Shown: piece by piece, positions 1 to 11,506 of the stretch
How positions within the stretch are numbered: the stretch's first letter is position 1
Layout: each line of letters opens with the position of its first letter
Source: Mya arenaria
Lineage: Eukaryota > Mollusca > Bivalvia > Myida > Myidae
NCBI RefSeq assembly: GCF_026914265.1
Contig: NC_069124.1
Coordinates: forward strand, 31,891,383-31,955,382
DNA length: 64,000 bases
Direction: 5' to 3'
Made by a program: the position numbers and the translations under genes
Notes under the pieces: generated by a model
Seen by the model: the letters and a program-made list of their open reading frames with translations, nothing else
What the model was told of the DNA's origin: nothing
Databases searched by the model: none

Positions 1-401
1 CAGGAGACCGGCTTTTCTTTGAAAATAGGGAGGCGGGCTTTACTGAAGGTGGGTGATGGTGTAGGAGAAGTCTCTCAAAATGCTATCATAGTAGATTGCT
101 TACTGTTTATGAATAGACACGTGATGAAATCATCTAATAATTTAACTTCTCATTCTTTATAATCACATATAGACTAGATTAACTATATTAGAATAACTAT
201 ATAATATAACAAATTAACATTTCCTACGCAGGCCAGCTAAACAACCTTCGCCAGTTGAGGCTATCAAATATAATATGCGACAACACCTCTGCCGACGAAC
301 TCCCTCGCTGGCTTCTCGTTAATCCCCTACCACAGATTCCGATCCAGGCCTGCAGCGACTACACTGCACTCGACTTTGAGCTATGGCGAGAGATAGTCTG
401 A
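1..401 (+). CDS. Animal haem peroxidase, C-terminal end (partial, last two exons)
   Basis: Two coding exons join in phase: 1-48 (donor GTGGGT at 49) and 232-401 (acceptor CTACGCAG, stop TGA 399-401). The joined frame starts with GDRLFFEN, matching the conserved GDR-x-x-x-EN motif near the C terminus of animal haem peroxidases (peroxidasin, thyroid and myeloperoxidase group). It then continues through QLNNLRQLRLSNIICDNT, the family's helix with the ICDN motif, and ends LDFELWREIV. About 71 residues are visible and the rest lies left of the window. Enzymes of this family are usually secreted or membrane-anchored and oxidise halides or tyrosines with H2O2. No transmembrane segment or Ig/LRR module is visible in this part, so the subfamily cannot be decided. 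The terminal exon has no ATG, so an ATG-based ORF scan misses it. Confidence 0.78.
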
Positions 402-3400
402 GCCTTCCATCCCCTGCATGGCTCTCAGCGCTGTGACCAATGTATGGCACTTGGTTATGTGCTGTGGCCACCGGATGGACTTGACTTGTTTACTATGAAT
501 GCATTGTGTATCTTTGGAATGTACATTGTATGATAAATGAAACAAGTCACCATGTGTTTTTGTTGATTTAAATAGTGTTTATACCCAAAAGAAAAGATAA
601 ACAACACAAAAAGTCAATCAAGACAGTGTTCAGATTTAAATACGATGTAATGATTTTAAAAAAATGACAATACGAGTAGCGGCGTATATCGATTATGATA
701 GGCGACAACAAATCTTTCACTCCCTGTTGTGCTAAAAATCAAAGCACTGAAGGTGCTGATCGACAGTGCAATTCATTAATAATGTTGTTACCACAGTACA
801 GCTAATGGGATTACAAGGCCAATATGAATGTCTGTTCCCTATTTACTTTTTGTTAAATATAATCAGATAAGGTTTAGCAGTACTGGAATTATTGAAGTTG
901 CATTTTCTGTAAGAATGTTCTCCTATAATGTGTATAACTTTAAAAGAGAATTTAACAAAACCTCTACAAAGGGCAATAACTTTGTCAACGTTATTGGCAG
1001 ATTGATGGAGCTTTGCCATCCGTATTTATGGCATCTTCCACAGTTAGTACTCTTTTTCAAGAGGTGTATTGTTAACTTAAGCTATATACAAGTATTTCAA
1101 TTGCAAAATGTGTAGTATTATACTGTACAGTGGCGTAGCTGCCGTTACGCACAATACGCCCGTGCGTACAATTCGTCGCACAGACAGAAAATATTTGGGG
1201 CCAAAAATGCAATAAAAACTGAAGGGTTAGAGGGTTGAAGCTTTCGCGGGCCGCCTATTTTGAATATGTGAAACAATACAATTAAAAAAAAAATCCCATT
1301 ATTCAGTAAGAGCCTCGTTCACCGTTTAGTTGAAGGAACGACTTTTTTATCCATGCAGTATATAGGGCCAGTTATACAAGTTATACAAGCCTGGTGAGTA
1401 GTTTCCCTTATTGTTGAGTCATACATGAATCGTCGATAAATACTGAATATATCCGAAAGATGTTTACAAAGCGGCCAGTTTCAAAATGTCAAACGCCAAC
1501 CTTGAACCTCCTCATCTTGTCATGTTCAAAAATAATCTTTAAACAGTTGACAATTCTGATAAACTAAACTCTTAGCAGCAAAATGGGAACATTTCTATTA
1601 GTTTTCCTCCCCATAGTGGTACATTTTGTTTAGGTTATTTGTGAAGCATAATTAAATGTGTAGTGCCCCGTAACATTTGATATAAGAGGACGATACATCA
1701 CATATTTTGATTTTAAAAATGATACACAAATATTCTCTGCAGATATTGGCAAGACCCATTTCTCAAAATTATTGAATATACTGCGGGTAAAAAATATGCT
1801 TAATGAAGGTTCACGACTCGGTAAACTAATGGCTCATTGCAGCTTGTGTTTATACTTATAAATCCGACAGAAATTGTCCTTGACTTTTTCTGGAGTATAC
1901 CTTCTGTAACATTACATAACAATGTGAAGGATCTTTTTATATACCCCCCCCCCTCCCAATTTGTCGTCACTTGTCCGGTCTTGGACTGCTTCACGTTTAC
2001 CGTGAACGGGAAATCGAAACGCAACAGGTAAACGACATCTTCGCCCAGAAGAAGGATCGACGTATTGCATTACTCTTTCGGGTGTAATGTTATGGAGTAA
2101 TCGTTGACAATTTCCTTCAGTGCATACTTTTAACGACTTTTTGCTTTGAAATAGAAGTTTGTTTCGTGTTGAAAATGTTAAATGAGCTAAAGAAAACCTT
2201 TTAACAAACGTTCATATGCATTTTCATTATTTAAGACAATTATCATTTTTGAATTTCCTACGAAGCCGTTTTAGACATAGCATTTTTGAATTGAATATGT
2301 AATAGTTAGATTACATGAAGTGAATTCTTAATGATTAAGAATGGGCGGAGTGAGCGTCGCGAACAAGCCCTCCTTAATCCTGACTTAGAATACAACCTCA
2401 ATGGCTGATACATCGTCAACACAGAATCTGACGCAGGGAATGTGTATCGGATGGTTGTCAGTAGGTGGATCTTTAGACACGCGCGGCAGTTGACATTCTT
2501 AATGATTTAATCTATTACTTAATGAGTGCCTATCTGCAATTTCATTGGCTGAAAATGTAGGATATATTCTAATCGTTGATTGAATGCTGATGATCCTGTA
2601 CTAATAAATTTATTTTGCTATACAGTATCATTCTGACCTATATGACAAAACCGAGAGCTCCAAGGGGGGGGGGAGACCCCCTGACCCCGCATAAGGGCAC
2701 TCCGCCCATTTTACCACAATTGTGCATATACTTCGAAACGGCCTAGCTACGCCCCTGATACATGTACAACCTGTCCGATTATTCCTGAAATGTATGCTAT
2801 CAGTAGCTATAGGCTTTCAAGGCAAATGTTCTACTTGCAGACCATGGCATAGCTTTAAAACGTTTTCAAAGGTATTAATAAAATTTCCCATACCAACTAA
2901 TAGTCCGGATATGAATTAAACTCATCAAGTAGTTTAATTAAACTGTAACAAGTCAGGAGCCTCAGCAGGAGTTCCTGGTAGATTCTTCCATTTGGTGATA
3001 GTGTCTGTGAATCTGTGATGTTATAGTCTGTTCTCTAGGTCAAATGACATCAATTTATAGGTTTTGAAGCTGAATAGTTTGTGATTTCAAAAAAGGTAAC
3101 GGTGTACATTGCAAGACGAATGATATAATGACTTCATGTCCGATAGCACGTGGAAAGAAATGAATGCTAGTATCGACGAGCCTATATGTTCAAGCTGAAA
3201 TATAGATTTCGCAAACGAGTTATAAACTCAACTGTAGCGTGTACACGAACTCGTAGCTACACGTACGTGTACGCGTACACCGCAACCGCTCTATTATTTA
3301 AATAGCAGCTTCAGGAAGAACTGTACACGACAAGAAATATACGTTTTGACAATCGCTCCTCCATTTAGTTAGACTGGTACCCCTGTTCTCTTTTCTCCAA

Positions 3401-3466
3401 AAATATTTTACCAAAAAGTAACGTAGGGTATCAGTCTACCATTTAGTCGTCTCCATTCCATTTTTA
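402..3466. other. Intergenic, no gene seen
   Basis: This stretch follows the peroxidase stop. A possible AATAAA for that gene is near 1209. Several short homopolymer tracts occur (C-run near 1946-1960, G-run near 2665-2675). A stretch at 1130-1260 (the sentence-like 'gtggcgtagctgcc' start) recurs in diverged form near 55915-56030, so it is a dispersed repeat. No open frame here has splice sites or family resemblance that I can support. Confidence 0.6.
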
Positions 3467-3784
3467 GCATTCGGAGCTCTTCGGCCATTTTTATCGAAAA
3501 CAACCTCGAGTGTATATGGACGGTTTACAGTGTCAAAAGTCGGGTATTTTTAAGTCCCCTGCAAGTAGATCGTTAATGAGACAACTCTTGGGAATCTAAA
3601 TTATGTTTGCAATAATACACTTCACTGGCAATCAGTTTAAACTTAGATCAACGAATACAAGCTTAAACACTTCATTTAATTAATGATAATTATAATTCAA
3701 AATTTTACGAACAACTTCTACTGATGTACCGGCATACACCCGAGGTTGTTTTCGATAAAAATGGCCGAGGAACTCCGAATGTAC
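3467..3784. mobile_element. Small inverted-repeat element (MITE)
   Basis: The arm at 3467-3516 (CATTCGGAG...GGCCATTTTTATCGAAAACAACCTCG) is repeated inverted at 3735-3783 with few differences, leaving a spacer of about 215 bp. TA dinucleotides border both ends, which would suit a Tc1/mariner-type insertion, but that is inference. No coding capacity. Confidence 0.6.
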
Positions 3785-6181
3785 TAATTTAATAGTAAAA
3801 TCCTTCGACCCCCCCCCCCCCCCATACACACACTTATATCAAAGTATAGAGCCTTTATATAACTCTATAAAATATATAAAAGATAGCATATTTCGCCCCC
3901 TCTCATGCTGAACTCCTGGATCCACCCCAGCTGTGCAGCTTCGTTCATTTACAACAAACTGTATCGTAAGTTATGAAAAGGTTACTGTCATCGCTAGAGG
4001 GTTCCTGGAGTGGAGGAGAGGACACAGGTCATATGTTACGTCGTCCCCCGTCAAGTCGGCCTCCTCTTATGTTAAAGGCCTAGTTTAAGGAATGTTTGGC
4101 ATGATAATCCACTGCTGTGCATCTCCTGCTAATTGCACTGGTGTCACAGTAGGGGCCAATTTCCTGTGTATTCGTTTATTGGCTTAGGGCAATTCAGGGA
4201 CCATTTTTATAATAAAACTTCAAAAACTGCACATCAGGGTACTCAGATCGGATATCTGATAGGAGGGATCAAGGCAAGTAGATTAAGATCAATAAACAAA
4301 GGTTGTGTATTGTACACAGTTTTTTTTCTTTCTTTTTGTTTGGGGGGAGGGTCACTTAAAAAAGGCTTAAACTAGGCCTTTAAAGGGACTCGCTAATCCT
4401 TTCGTTAAATGCACTCTTTTTTTGTATGACGAAATCAAGTGTGACCAATCATTACTAGCGTGTTAAAACTAAGATACTGACGGCTGAAACCCTTCAACAA
4501 ATGTTGATAAATGTTCAAATATTGTCTTTCAAGTCCTCGATTTTTAATAGCGTAGGTAACGCTATTTAACAAAGGGCTTAAATGTTAAATTATCCTTATG
4601 TTTGTTTATGAGTCCATGTGAGAGTATGGTTTTGTTGTCAGTTTTCATTTTTTTTCCTTGACTGTACCGGTGTAACGTTGTAAACTGACCCCCATAGAAT
4701 AATGACCCCCCGGTCATTATTTTATATAGAATAGTGACTCCCCGGTCAAAATATTATGAGCGGGGGGTCATAATATTATGACTCCCCCACACGTAAAAAA
4801 ATGACCCTCACAAAGAATTGTGCCCCCCTATAGAATAACGACCCCCTAACCCAAACCTTAACCCATCCAAGGTACACTTACAACATTATAGGCATCGGAG
4901 GAGAATATGGCAATGACACCCGTCCGTGCGTGCGTCCGTGCTGCGTACGAGCAATATTTTTTTGTGACCGCAACTCTTCATTCATTATTGGACGGAATTG
5001 ATTCAAACTTATAGGGATTACTACTACCAATGCCTAGTTGTGCAGAAAGAAAAAAATGATTTGCTCCACCTGTTCGGGAGTTATGGCCCTTAAATTCGAA
5101 CAACATCTTATTGTCATGGGCGTCACAGGTCATAAAACATGGGACTTCCCCACAACCGATACGCATATTTTATGGCTTAAATTGATATAATTGTTTACGT
5201 TTACTACTTAAAAACGCCTGAGAAGTGACACAAATACCCTAAATCCAAAAAGGATGTCTCTTCAACAATATACTGAAATTTAAATAATTTTTTAACGACG
5301 AGGAGCGTCACAGGTAATAAAACCACTATGCTACCCCACACCCGTTTCGCCTATTTTTGGAGGTATATATTATGAGTGATATATAGGTGACATAAAGAAG
5401 GTTAAGGGTATTTGACATCACTTTCAGGGGTGGCATAAAACAATGTGCTTTTCCACGTATGAATTGCCTTTTTTACAATCTTGCACTCCAGAAAATGAAC
5501 TATTTTACCTTCAATAGCATTTTTTCGTAATGAGCCCGCGAACCAATGCTATAACGAAATTAGTGCAGCATGTAGGATGCAATAACAAAATGATGTTTCT
5601 TCTAAAATTTCGGACAAAATCACCGTAACTATAAGTTCCAGAATGCTTACACTACATTGTACAGAAGGTAAATTAATAATTATATACATGTATGCGTAAC
5701 ATAATGCGATGTCACAAAGTTACGAGGCTCTTAAAGGTACTACCTCAACGAATCTTGGAAAAATCTTGGAAAATAAAACTTACGCCTGTTGAAATACTTG
5801 AAGCATGATACCTTTATAGGTAACAAAATGATTTAGATCTATACCATGTTCTAACCAAAGAGTCATGCACCTTTAAAGCAAGGGTTTCGTGATCTATGTT
5901 CTAAGTTTGTTCTACCGTGTACCTTGAAAGTTGCAGGGGTTTCAAGTTGCAAAAGGATTCCTTTATGTATCCCCATTCCATTAGGTCATCTGTTTCTATT
6001 GGCAAAGGTTTGATACGGCGACACAATATCCCTTTGGCGAGACTTATACGCTTTAATAAGCAAGCGCGCTATCATTGCGCCACCGAGGCTCACGGTCAAG
6101 ATCTTGAGGAAGCTAACCAGCTAGCTTGCGGAACGTCGGTGGTTCTACCCAGTTAAAAATTGCCCGGAGAGGCACCTGGGG

Positions 6182-6363
6182 TCTACCTCCACCATGTAAA
6201 GCTGGTATGTCCACACCACAATGTCATCGTAGAAACACAATATCCCTTTGGTGCCTACCTCCACCATGTAAAGCTGGTATGTCCACACCACAATGTCATC
6301 GTAGAGACACAATATCCCTTTGGTGCCTTCCTCCACCATGTAAAGCTGGTATGTCCACACCAC
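6182..6363 (+). repeat. 72-bp tandem repeat, three copies
   Basis: Copies start near 6186, 6258 and 6330. Each carries CCTCCACCATGTAAAGCTGG and a following block ending CCCTTTGG, and they are nearly identical. The period is a multiple of three, which is why several frames stay open; I do not consider them genes. An (AAC)n microsatellite follows at 6398-6419. Confidence 0.85.
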
Positions 6364-7136
6364 GTAAAGAGGTGGGAGGGTCATAAAACTGGGAAATAAC
6401 AACAACAACAACAACAACATCGGCCTCAGCCGATATATAGCTGTTTTTTTAAGATGCGTTATGCTACCGCAATTCGATCAGTGTATTAAGGTGGCTTGCC
6501 TGTCTTCTTTGACGTCAGTCGACGTAATAATGGTCGAAAAGTAAAGATATCGTATTGCTCTGATATTTGGTATTCATATACAAGGACACCTCTCCTTCAT
6601 TTTGTACGATTCAGATCTTTTATATTCCTTTTTTGTTTAGCAAAGGGCTGTTTCGTACTAACAATTAATGAAAAATTGAAGTATCTGGAGTAAAAATGGC
6701 TTCTTTTTTCCGCTATATTATTTTCAAAAACAACATTCGGATGCTCTTGACAAAGGAAACAAATGATATAAGTCTGTTGTCAATCGGAAATTTCATAAAA
6801 TATCACTATGATGGGCGTTAAATGTTTTTAAAAATGCGCAATTGACCTTTGAGTAGTACCATACGGGCTTCGGTGAACGATTTGGTCGACGAAAAACGAT
6901 TCAATTTACTAACGACTTAGAAAATTCCGAACAAGTTTAAAAAATAAAAAAGGGGGTCTTTCCGTGAAATATTTCACAAAATGCGGTGGAAGTAAATATT
7001 TGCATCGCTTGCATCATTGAAGTAGCCTAAACGTCATTCGACGTAAAACAAGTTTCAACGTTACAAAATCTTAATGTAATTGCTGTTTGTAAAAAAAATG
7101 ACGGTAAGACCCCTGTTTTCTATTTCATAAATTTGT

Positions 7137-7378
7137 TCATATTCATATTATTCATATTCAGTTTAACGCCCTCTTTTAGATAGCCAGAATTGGCTAGTTT
7201 TCAGGCGGCGAGAATGTCTGGATTTCAATCCAGTAACGCTGGGTTGCTGACCAGAATTCCACTAGGCTCTAGTTGAATGGGAAACATATGTTTCACAATT
7301 TCCAGCTTCCCCGGCTGGGAATCGAACCCGGGCCGCTGGATTAGGAGTCAACGACCTTAACCACTCGGCAACTCTAAC
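7137..7378 (-). mobile_element. tRNA-derived SINE (minus strand)
   Basis: On the minus strand from 7378 downward there is a tRNA-like head with box A (GCCGAGTGGTTAAGG), box B (GGGTTCGATTCCC) and the 3' side of an acceptor-like stem. A body follows, ending near 7137 in 'GGGCGTTAAAC' and an AT-rich tail. The anticodon arm pairs poorly and a SINE-like body follows, so this is a SINE rather than a tRNA gene. Confidence 0.65.
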
Positions 7379-7779
7379 CAAATATTAAAGCAAAATCTCT
7401 GTAAGTGACAATTGGTTTGAATCATTTCCGTAGACCAAATCTCTCACCAAAGTTTGTATGGTGATGCTTTTGCACCCCAAACTTTTGTAACGTTTAAACG
7501 CCCCACACAGTGAAACTAATGGAACTATCAATAACAAACTTATAATTATCATTCTGTTTCCCTTTTCACGAGCATTCGAAAAGTGGTTTTAGAAATCATT
7601 TAGCACAAAAAGAATTAGCAATTCAAGCAAAAGAATTCTTAAATATTCACCAGTTGCACAAAAAAAGCCCGTTGCTAGGCAACGAAATGAAATACGAAAA
7701 ATCTGAAACATACACAATTAACCGAAGGTCTCATTGTTTGTGCATCGCGCGGAATCATGGCAATACGATTAGCTTTACT

Positions 7780-8000
7780 TTTCGACCATTTTGGTCAAGA
7801 CTGGCAAGCCACTTTAACTTCAGGCCACATTTTTGCCTGATCCTTACCAAACTTGATCAAAATGAATATTTTAATGATATTTAGGTCACGTTTGAAACTG
7901 GGTTATGTGGGGTCTAAGCTAGGTCACGAGGTCAAATCTTAGAAAAAACATGTGAATGCTTTAGAAATCCCATTTTGACGCGATCTTCACCAAACTTGAC
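7780..8000 (+). repeat. Dispersed molluscan-type repeat ('aggtcac..aggtcaaat')
   Basis: Phrases such as CCAAACTTGA, AGGTCACGAGGTCAAATCTT and AGAAAAAACATG also appear, diverged, in a tandem array at 26700-27065 in a CCP1 intron. It is non-coding. Confidence 0.5.
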
Positions 8001-8395
8001 CGGGGGCATAAAATTATGACCCCCGGTAATATTATTATTACGGGTGGTCATAATAGTATGATCTCCGATTATGACCACCGGTCATAAAATAATGACATCC
8101 GGTCCTAATAATATCATGACTCCAAAGGCAAAATGAAGAATTGTTATCCTATAGAACAACAAAATAGTATCTGTTTTCTTTAAATACTGACCCCTGTTAT
8201 AATCTGGGATTCTCTTGATCTTTCATCACACCAAATATTTGTACTCTCCAAAATAATCCATTGAGTTCATGGACCGTGAATATAATGAAATGTTTGTATA
8301 ATATTGTGAGGTTTGTACCGGTTTATCATTGTCCGAGTAAAGTATTAACCATGCAGGAACTTGATCTGTTGATACAGAATAACGTCTAAAATGAC

Positions 8396-8482
8396 CATCC
8401 GGTACAGCTTCGTGGTCGAGTCTAAGAGGACGGGAGGCGGACTTCGGATCCACAGGTCCTGGGTTCAAACCCCGCCCATAAC
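8396..8482 (+). mobile_element. tRNA-like SINE head
   Basis: Box A-like CGTGGTCGAGTCTAAGAGG and box B GGGTTCAAACCCC are spaced as in a tRNA. Stem pairing is imperfect and there is no good acceptor stem, so I read it as a SINE fragment or tRNA pseudogene. Confidence 0.45.
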
Positions 8483-9322
8483 AAGTTTTTTTCCATCAAA
8501 ATCTCTTCAAACTAACTTTAAATAAAATTTGGTGTAAGCTAAGATTCTACCCATAATATCTATGTTCTCTATAACTCAATTTTAAGACTTAGTACGTTTA
8601 TTTTAAGTGATTAGATAAGAAAGAATAAGTTAGAAATAGGAAAATAATAAGAATTATTTGGTAATAAATACAAATAGTTTATAGTAACCTTAAAATGAGG
8701 TATATCTTCTTTTATTGTAATACTTCTCTTTATACGTACAATAATGATAATTCAAATGAAAACCATTTTTTTTCATTTTCAATAGATGTACGCTTATTTT
8801 TTAGCCGAGCCTCTAAGTCATATATACTGCTGTTGTGTCAGCTGTAGACGCAGCAGCAGCAGCAACAGTAACAACAACAACAACAAATATAAGCAATAGA
8901 AACACGACAGTGACTTGAATTGACATAGAGTATGTTAGTAATAGGTTAGGTGGTGGTCAATATTTTATAGATAAAATCGGGGGGTCATTATTTTATAAGG
9001 GGTGTCAGTATTTAATAGAAAGGGGTCATTATTCTATATAAAATAATGACCGGGGGTCATTATTCTATGGGGGTCAGTTTACAACGTTACACCGGCGTTG
9101 GTTTAGCTTCCCACTAAAACCAGATTTTTTTTTCATTTTTATTTTACCTTAATTGTTTTTTTCTGCAATTTCGGTATCGGAGTTAAATAGTCATAATATA
9201 TGAAGTGATTACAGATGCATTACTGTGAAAATAATAATGTGCCAAAACATGGGCTAGTCCCTTTAAATCCTCGATCCACCCCAGGTTATCTTTAAAAAAA
9301 AGCATGATATATCGTTCAAAGG

Positions 9323-9328
9323 TTTATT
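9323..9328 (-). terminator. Poly(A) signal of the small heat-shock protein gene
   Basis: Plus-strand TTTATT is AATAAA on the minus strand, about 300 bp past the stop codon of the minus-strand small HSP gene. It is the first canonical signal downstream. Confidence 0.45.
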
Positions 9329-9630
9329 TATGTACAAATCAAACAAATACTGACATACTTAATCCCCTGAATAACAAACAAATAAAAGTAATAAATGACG
9401 TACACAATTGTTCTTGACCTACGAAATGTACAAACAGCGAAATCAACTATGTTGACATAGAAACAATGAAATGTGTAGTCTTTACTACGTCGACAAAAAA
9501 TGAAATATGTTGAAAAGATTAACATTATGTAATGATTCATGATTTTAATACATAATACTCCGCATGTGATCCCAACTTCAAACAAGTGATAACGTTCACC
9601 AGGACACTTTCGACATAGAATAATAGTTTA

Positions 9631-10461
9631 TTACAATCTTTCGATCGGAATGAGGTTTTCTTTCGGAGCCTCAACCGCGGGTGGCGCCGGGGCCTCAATT
9701 TGCAGCACCCCGTCCTTGGAGAGGGTGGATTTTAGGCCTTTTGGATCAACGTTTTTCGGAAGCGTGTAGTTTCGTGTAAACTCCATGTGAACTTTCTTGC
9801 CTGGGCGGTCTTCCTCGTGTTTCGCGTGCACGTTCAGGACGTTTCCGGTGGTCTTAACTGTGATTTCTTCCGGTTTGAACTTGTCGCAGTTGAAACGGAG
9901 CGACAACTTCCGGTTCCCCTCCGGGTCCGTGACGAACGGTTGTGCGACCTGGAGCTCCGGAACTTGAGCGTCTAGGTCATGCAGCTCACGACGGATGCGG
10001 TCCAATTCTCGGTCAAATCGGCTCACGGAATCGTCGAATCTGAAATAAAATAAGTGGAATGTTGAGAAACACTGAACAGAATCAACATATCACTTAATTA
10101 TTCTTATAAAATTCGCCTTATACATAGGCCAGGCGACAAATGATTTTTGATAAAATGCATCATTGATCTAAGGCAAACCATATGCAGTTTGAAAAATAAA
10201 ATATATTTATAAGGCTGGACATTTATTTCACCTTTCGTTAACACAACTTTAATTCACAATTACATATTTTTCCAATTAAGTTTCACAAAAATAAAAAAAA
10301 TGTTAGACAAAAATGATGAATTCATAAATTGAAAATATAAAGGCTTACCTCATGGCCCTCCAATCATCATCAAACAAATGCATCCACTTGGAATACAGGT
10401 CCCTCTGACGATCAAAGTAGTCGATATCCCGCGTTAACAACGGCACAATTGACCATGACAT
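9631..10461 (-). CDS. Small heat-shock protein (alpha-crystallin/HSP20 family)
   Basis: Two exons on the minus strand: 10461-10349 (ATG 10461-10459, donor GTAAGC) and 10039-9631 (acceptor TTTCAG, stop TAA 9633-9631). Together they encode 173 residues, in the normal size range. The N-terminal arm begins MSWSIVPLLTRD and contains a W/F/R-rich stretch. The alpha-crystallin domain spans roughly residues 72-155, with NCDKFKPEEITVKT (beta3-beta4), the FTRNYTLPKNVD segment and the DGVLQIEAP strand. The tail carries an I-x-I type motif (IPIERL) that docks into neighbouring subunits in sHSP oligomers. It is expected to be an ATP-independent cytosolic holdase. The promoter region contains a TATA box and heat-shock elements, listed separately. 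The start is the first ATG of a clean 5' exon. Confidence 0.93.
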
Positions 10462-10547
10462 GATTGCTGTTTAAAGTTGATACTATTTTCTGTTTAACTC
10501 ACTGTCAGTCGTTTTTTTTTAATGATAATCGAAGTGAAATGTCGTTG

Positions 10548-10555
10548 TTTATAAA
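10548..10555 (-). promoter_or_regulatory. TATA box of the small HSP gene
   Basis: TTTATAAA reads the same on both strands. It lies about 90 bp upstream of the start codon and just downstream (in gene sense) of the proximal heat-shock element, the usual metazoan order HSE-TATA-start. Confidence 0.6.
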
Positions 10556-10563
10556 GCAAATGC

Positions 10564-10576
10564 GAATATTCTGGAA
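10564..10576 (-). promoter_or_regulatory. Proximal heat-shock element, three perfect units
   Basis: GAATATTCTGGAA is GAA-nn-TTC-nn-GAA, an exact three-unit HSF1 binding site about 10 bp upstream of the TATA box. Confidence 0.8.
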
Positions 10577-10612
10577 ATCAATCCCGTGACTAGTCTCCGG
10601 AGCTCCGGATTT

Positions 10613-10620
10613 TTCTCGAA
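10613..10620 (-). promoter_or_regulatory. Two-unit heat-shock element
   Basis: TTCTCGAA (TTC-nn-GAA) lies between the proximal element and the distal array. Alone it would be weak. Confidence 0.4.
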
Positions 10621-10696
10621 CATGCCCGTTGTATCTTTCGGCCATTTCCGTACGGACATTACCAAAAGCATAATTCGGTATACTCCGTAATGAAGG

Positions 10697-10726
10697 AGAA
10701 TATTCGGGAGCTCTCGTGAAATTTCT
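10697..10726 (-). promoter_or_regulatory. Distal heat-shock element, six alternating 5-bp units
   Basis: Consecutive pentamers aGAAt, aTTCg, gGAGc, tCTCg, tGAAa, tTTCt alternate GAA/TTC without a break. Units 3 and 4 each carry one mismatch. With the proximal site this gives a strong predicted HSF-responsive promoter. Confidence 0.7.
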
Positions 10727-11179
10727 TTAGACTGGTTACCGACAAAATAAGAAATAAAAATCAATAAATTATAACTATTTAGAATTGAATTATTTATTTT
10801 GTTTAATTTTCAAAGTGACGCTGTGTTTACAGAAATTTATCTCCAGGAATGCTTTCATAGTTTTTAATTCTCAGGTGCTGCAACAGCCTGCAAATCAGTG
10901 AAAAACAACAACAATAAAGTGGTTTAACAGTTCGATCAGTTTTAATTTATATACCTTTTGTGACCTTAACCTATACACGCCAAAAAAAATATGAATTCTA
11001 GTACCTTTTCTGTGTAATTTATGCCGCAACTCTATAATGATCGTCTCCAATTTGTTAATATGTTGCTATCTATAGGTGCTCCGGATCGAAGCTAAATACT
11101 CCAAAGTTGGGCTCACCAATGTGAAATAAGTTGCTATCCTCATATGATGTGGGCGTTCCTCGTGATCCTAAAATCGCCT

Positions 11180-11506
11180 TCAATCAACTTTCATGTAATT
11201 CTCCACAATCTGGGTCTCGCTGGAAGATATAGTTACTAAACTCTGGGCTACTTCTATGACCAAATTGCGTAATAATTCTTGCATGATCATGATCATGTCC
11301 GGGCTGCAAGCTTTCTTCGGCTTCAGAAATTTTCCGACTTCTGCCTCAATGGTCCTTTTCTCTGAAAATGCTGGATACCAGCGACTCCCTATGATGGATG
11401 CTGTATGTTCTGAACATCCCCACGAGTGAAGACCGTTGCATAGTATCTTTTCCATACATTGCATGACGCCATCGTGTATTTTCGTGTTCTTCAATGACTC
11501 ATCCAT
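11180..11506 (-). CDS. Hypothetical 108-residue ORF (uncertain)
   Basis: A single minus-strand ORF begins MDESLKNTKIHD and ends ENYMKVD. Its composition looks protein-like rather than repeat-derived, and it is longer than most chance ORFs in this AT-rich DNA. The segment SPDMIMIMQELLRNLVIEVA looks like an amphipathic helix and faintly recalls the histone-fold helix of CENP-X, but I would not name it on that. No introns are needed. An AATAAA on the minus strand near 10791 could serve as its poly(A) signal, inside the sHSP promoter region. It could be a real small gene, one exon of a larger gene, or chance. Confidence 0.3.
   Translation of the reverse strand: MDESLKNTKIHDGVMQCMEKILCNGLHSWGCSEHTASIIGSRWYPAFSEKRTIEAEVGKFLKPKKACSPDMIMIMQELLRNLVIEVAQSLVTISSSETQIVENYMKVD

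Larger units (their letters stand above)
4667..9095. mobile_element. 4.4-kb segment bounded by inverted terminal repeats
   Basis: The sequence 4667-4739 starts CCGGTGTAACGTTGTAAACT and runs through repeated 'ATAATGACCCCC' blocks. Its reverse complement stands at 9023-9095 with about one indel. Further copies of the same block occur just inside both ends (4755-4850, 8003-8110, 8960-9020). The interior holds only repeats: a tandem array at 6182-6363, an AAC microsatellite and tRNA-derived SINE pieces. No transposase is visible, so it is either a non-autonomous foldback-type element or two independent insertions in opposite orientation. No clear target-site duplication was found. Confidence 0.5.

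Noticed and set aside
6126..6420. Three overlapping ORFs of 79-91 residues
   Set aside because: Created by a 72-bp triplicate repeat plus an AAC microsatellite.
7310..7378. Functional tRNA gene on the minus strand
   Set aside because: Boxes A and B are good, but the anticodon stem pairs poorly and a SINE body and tail follow directly.
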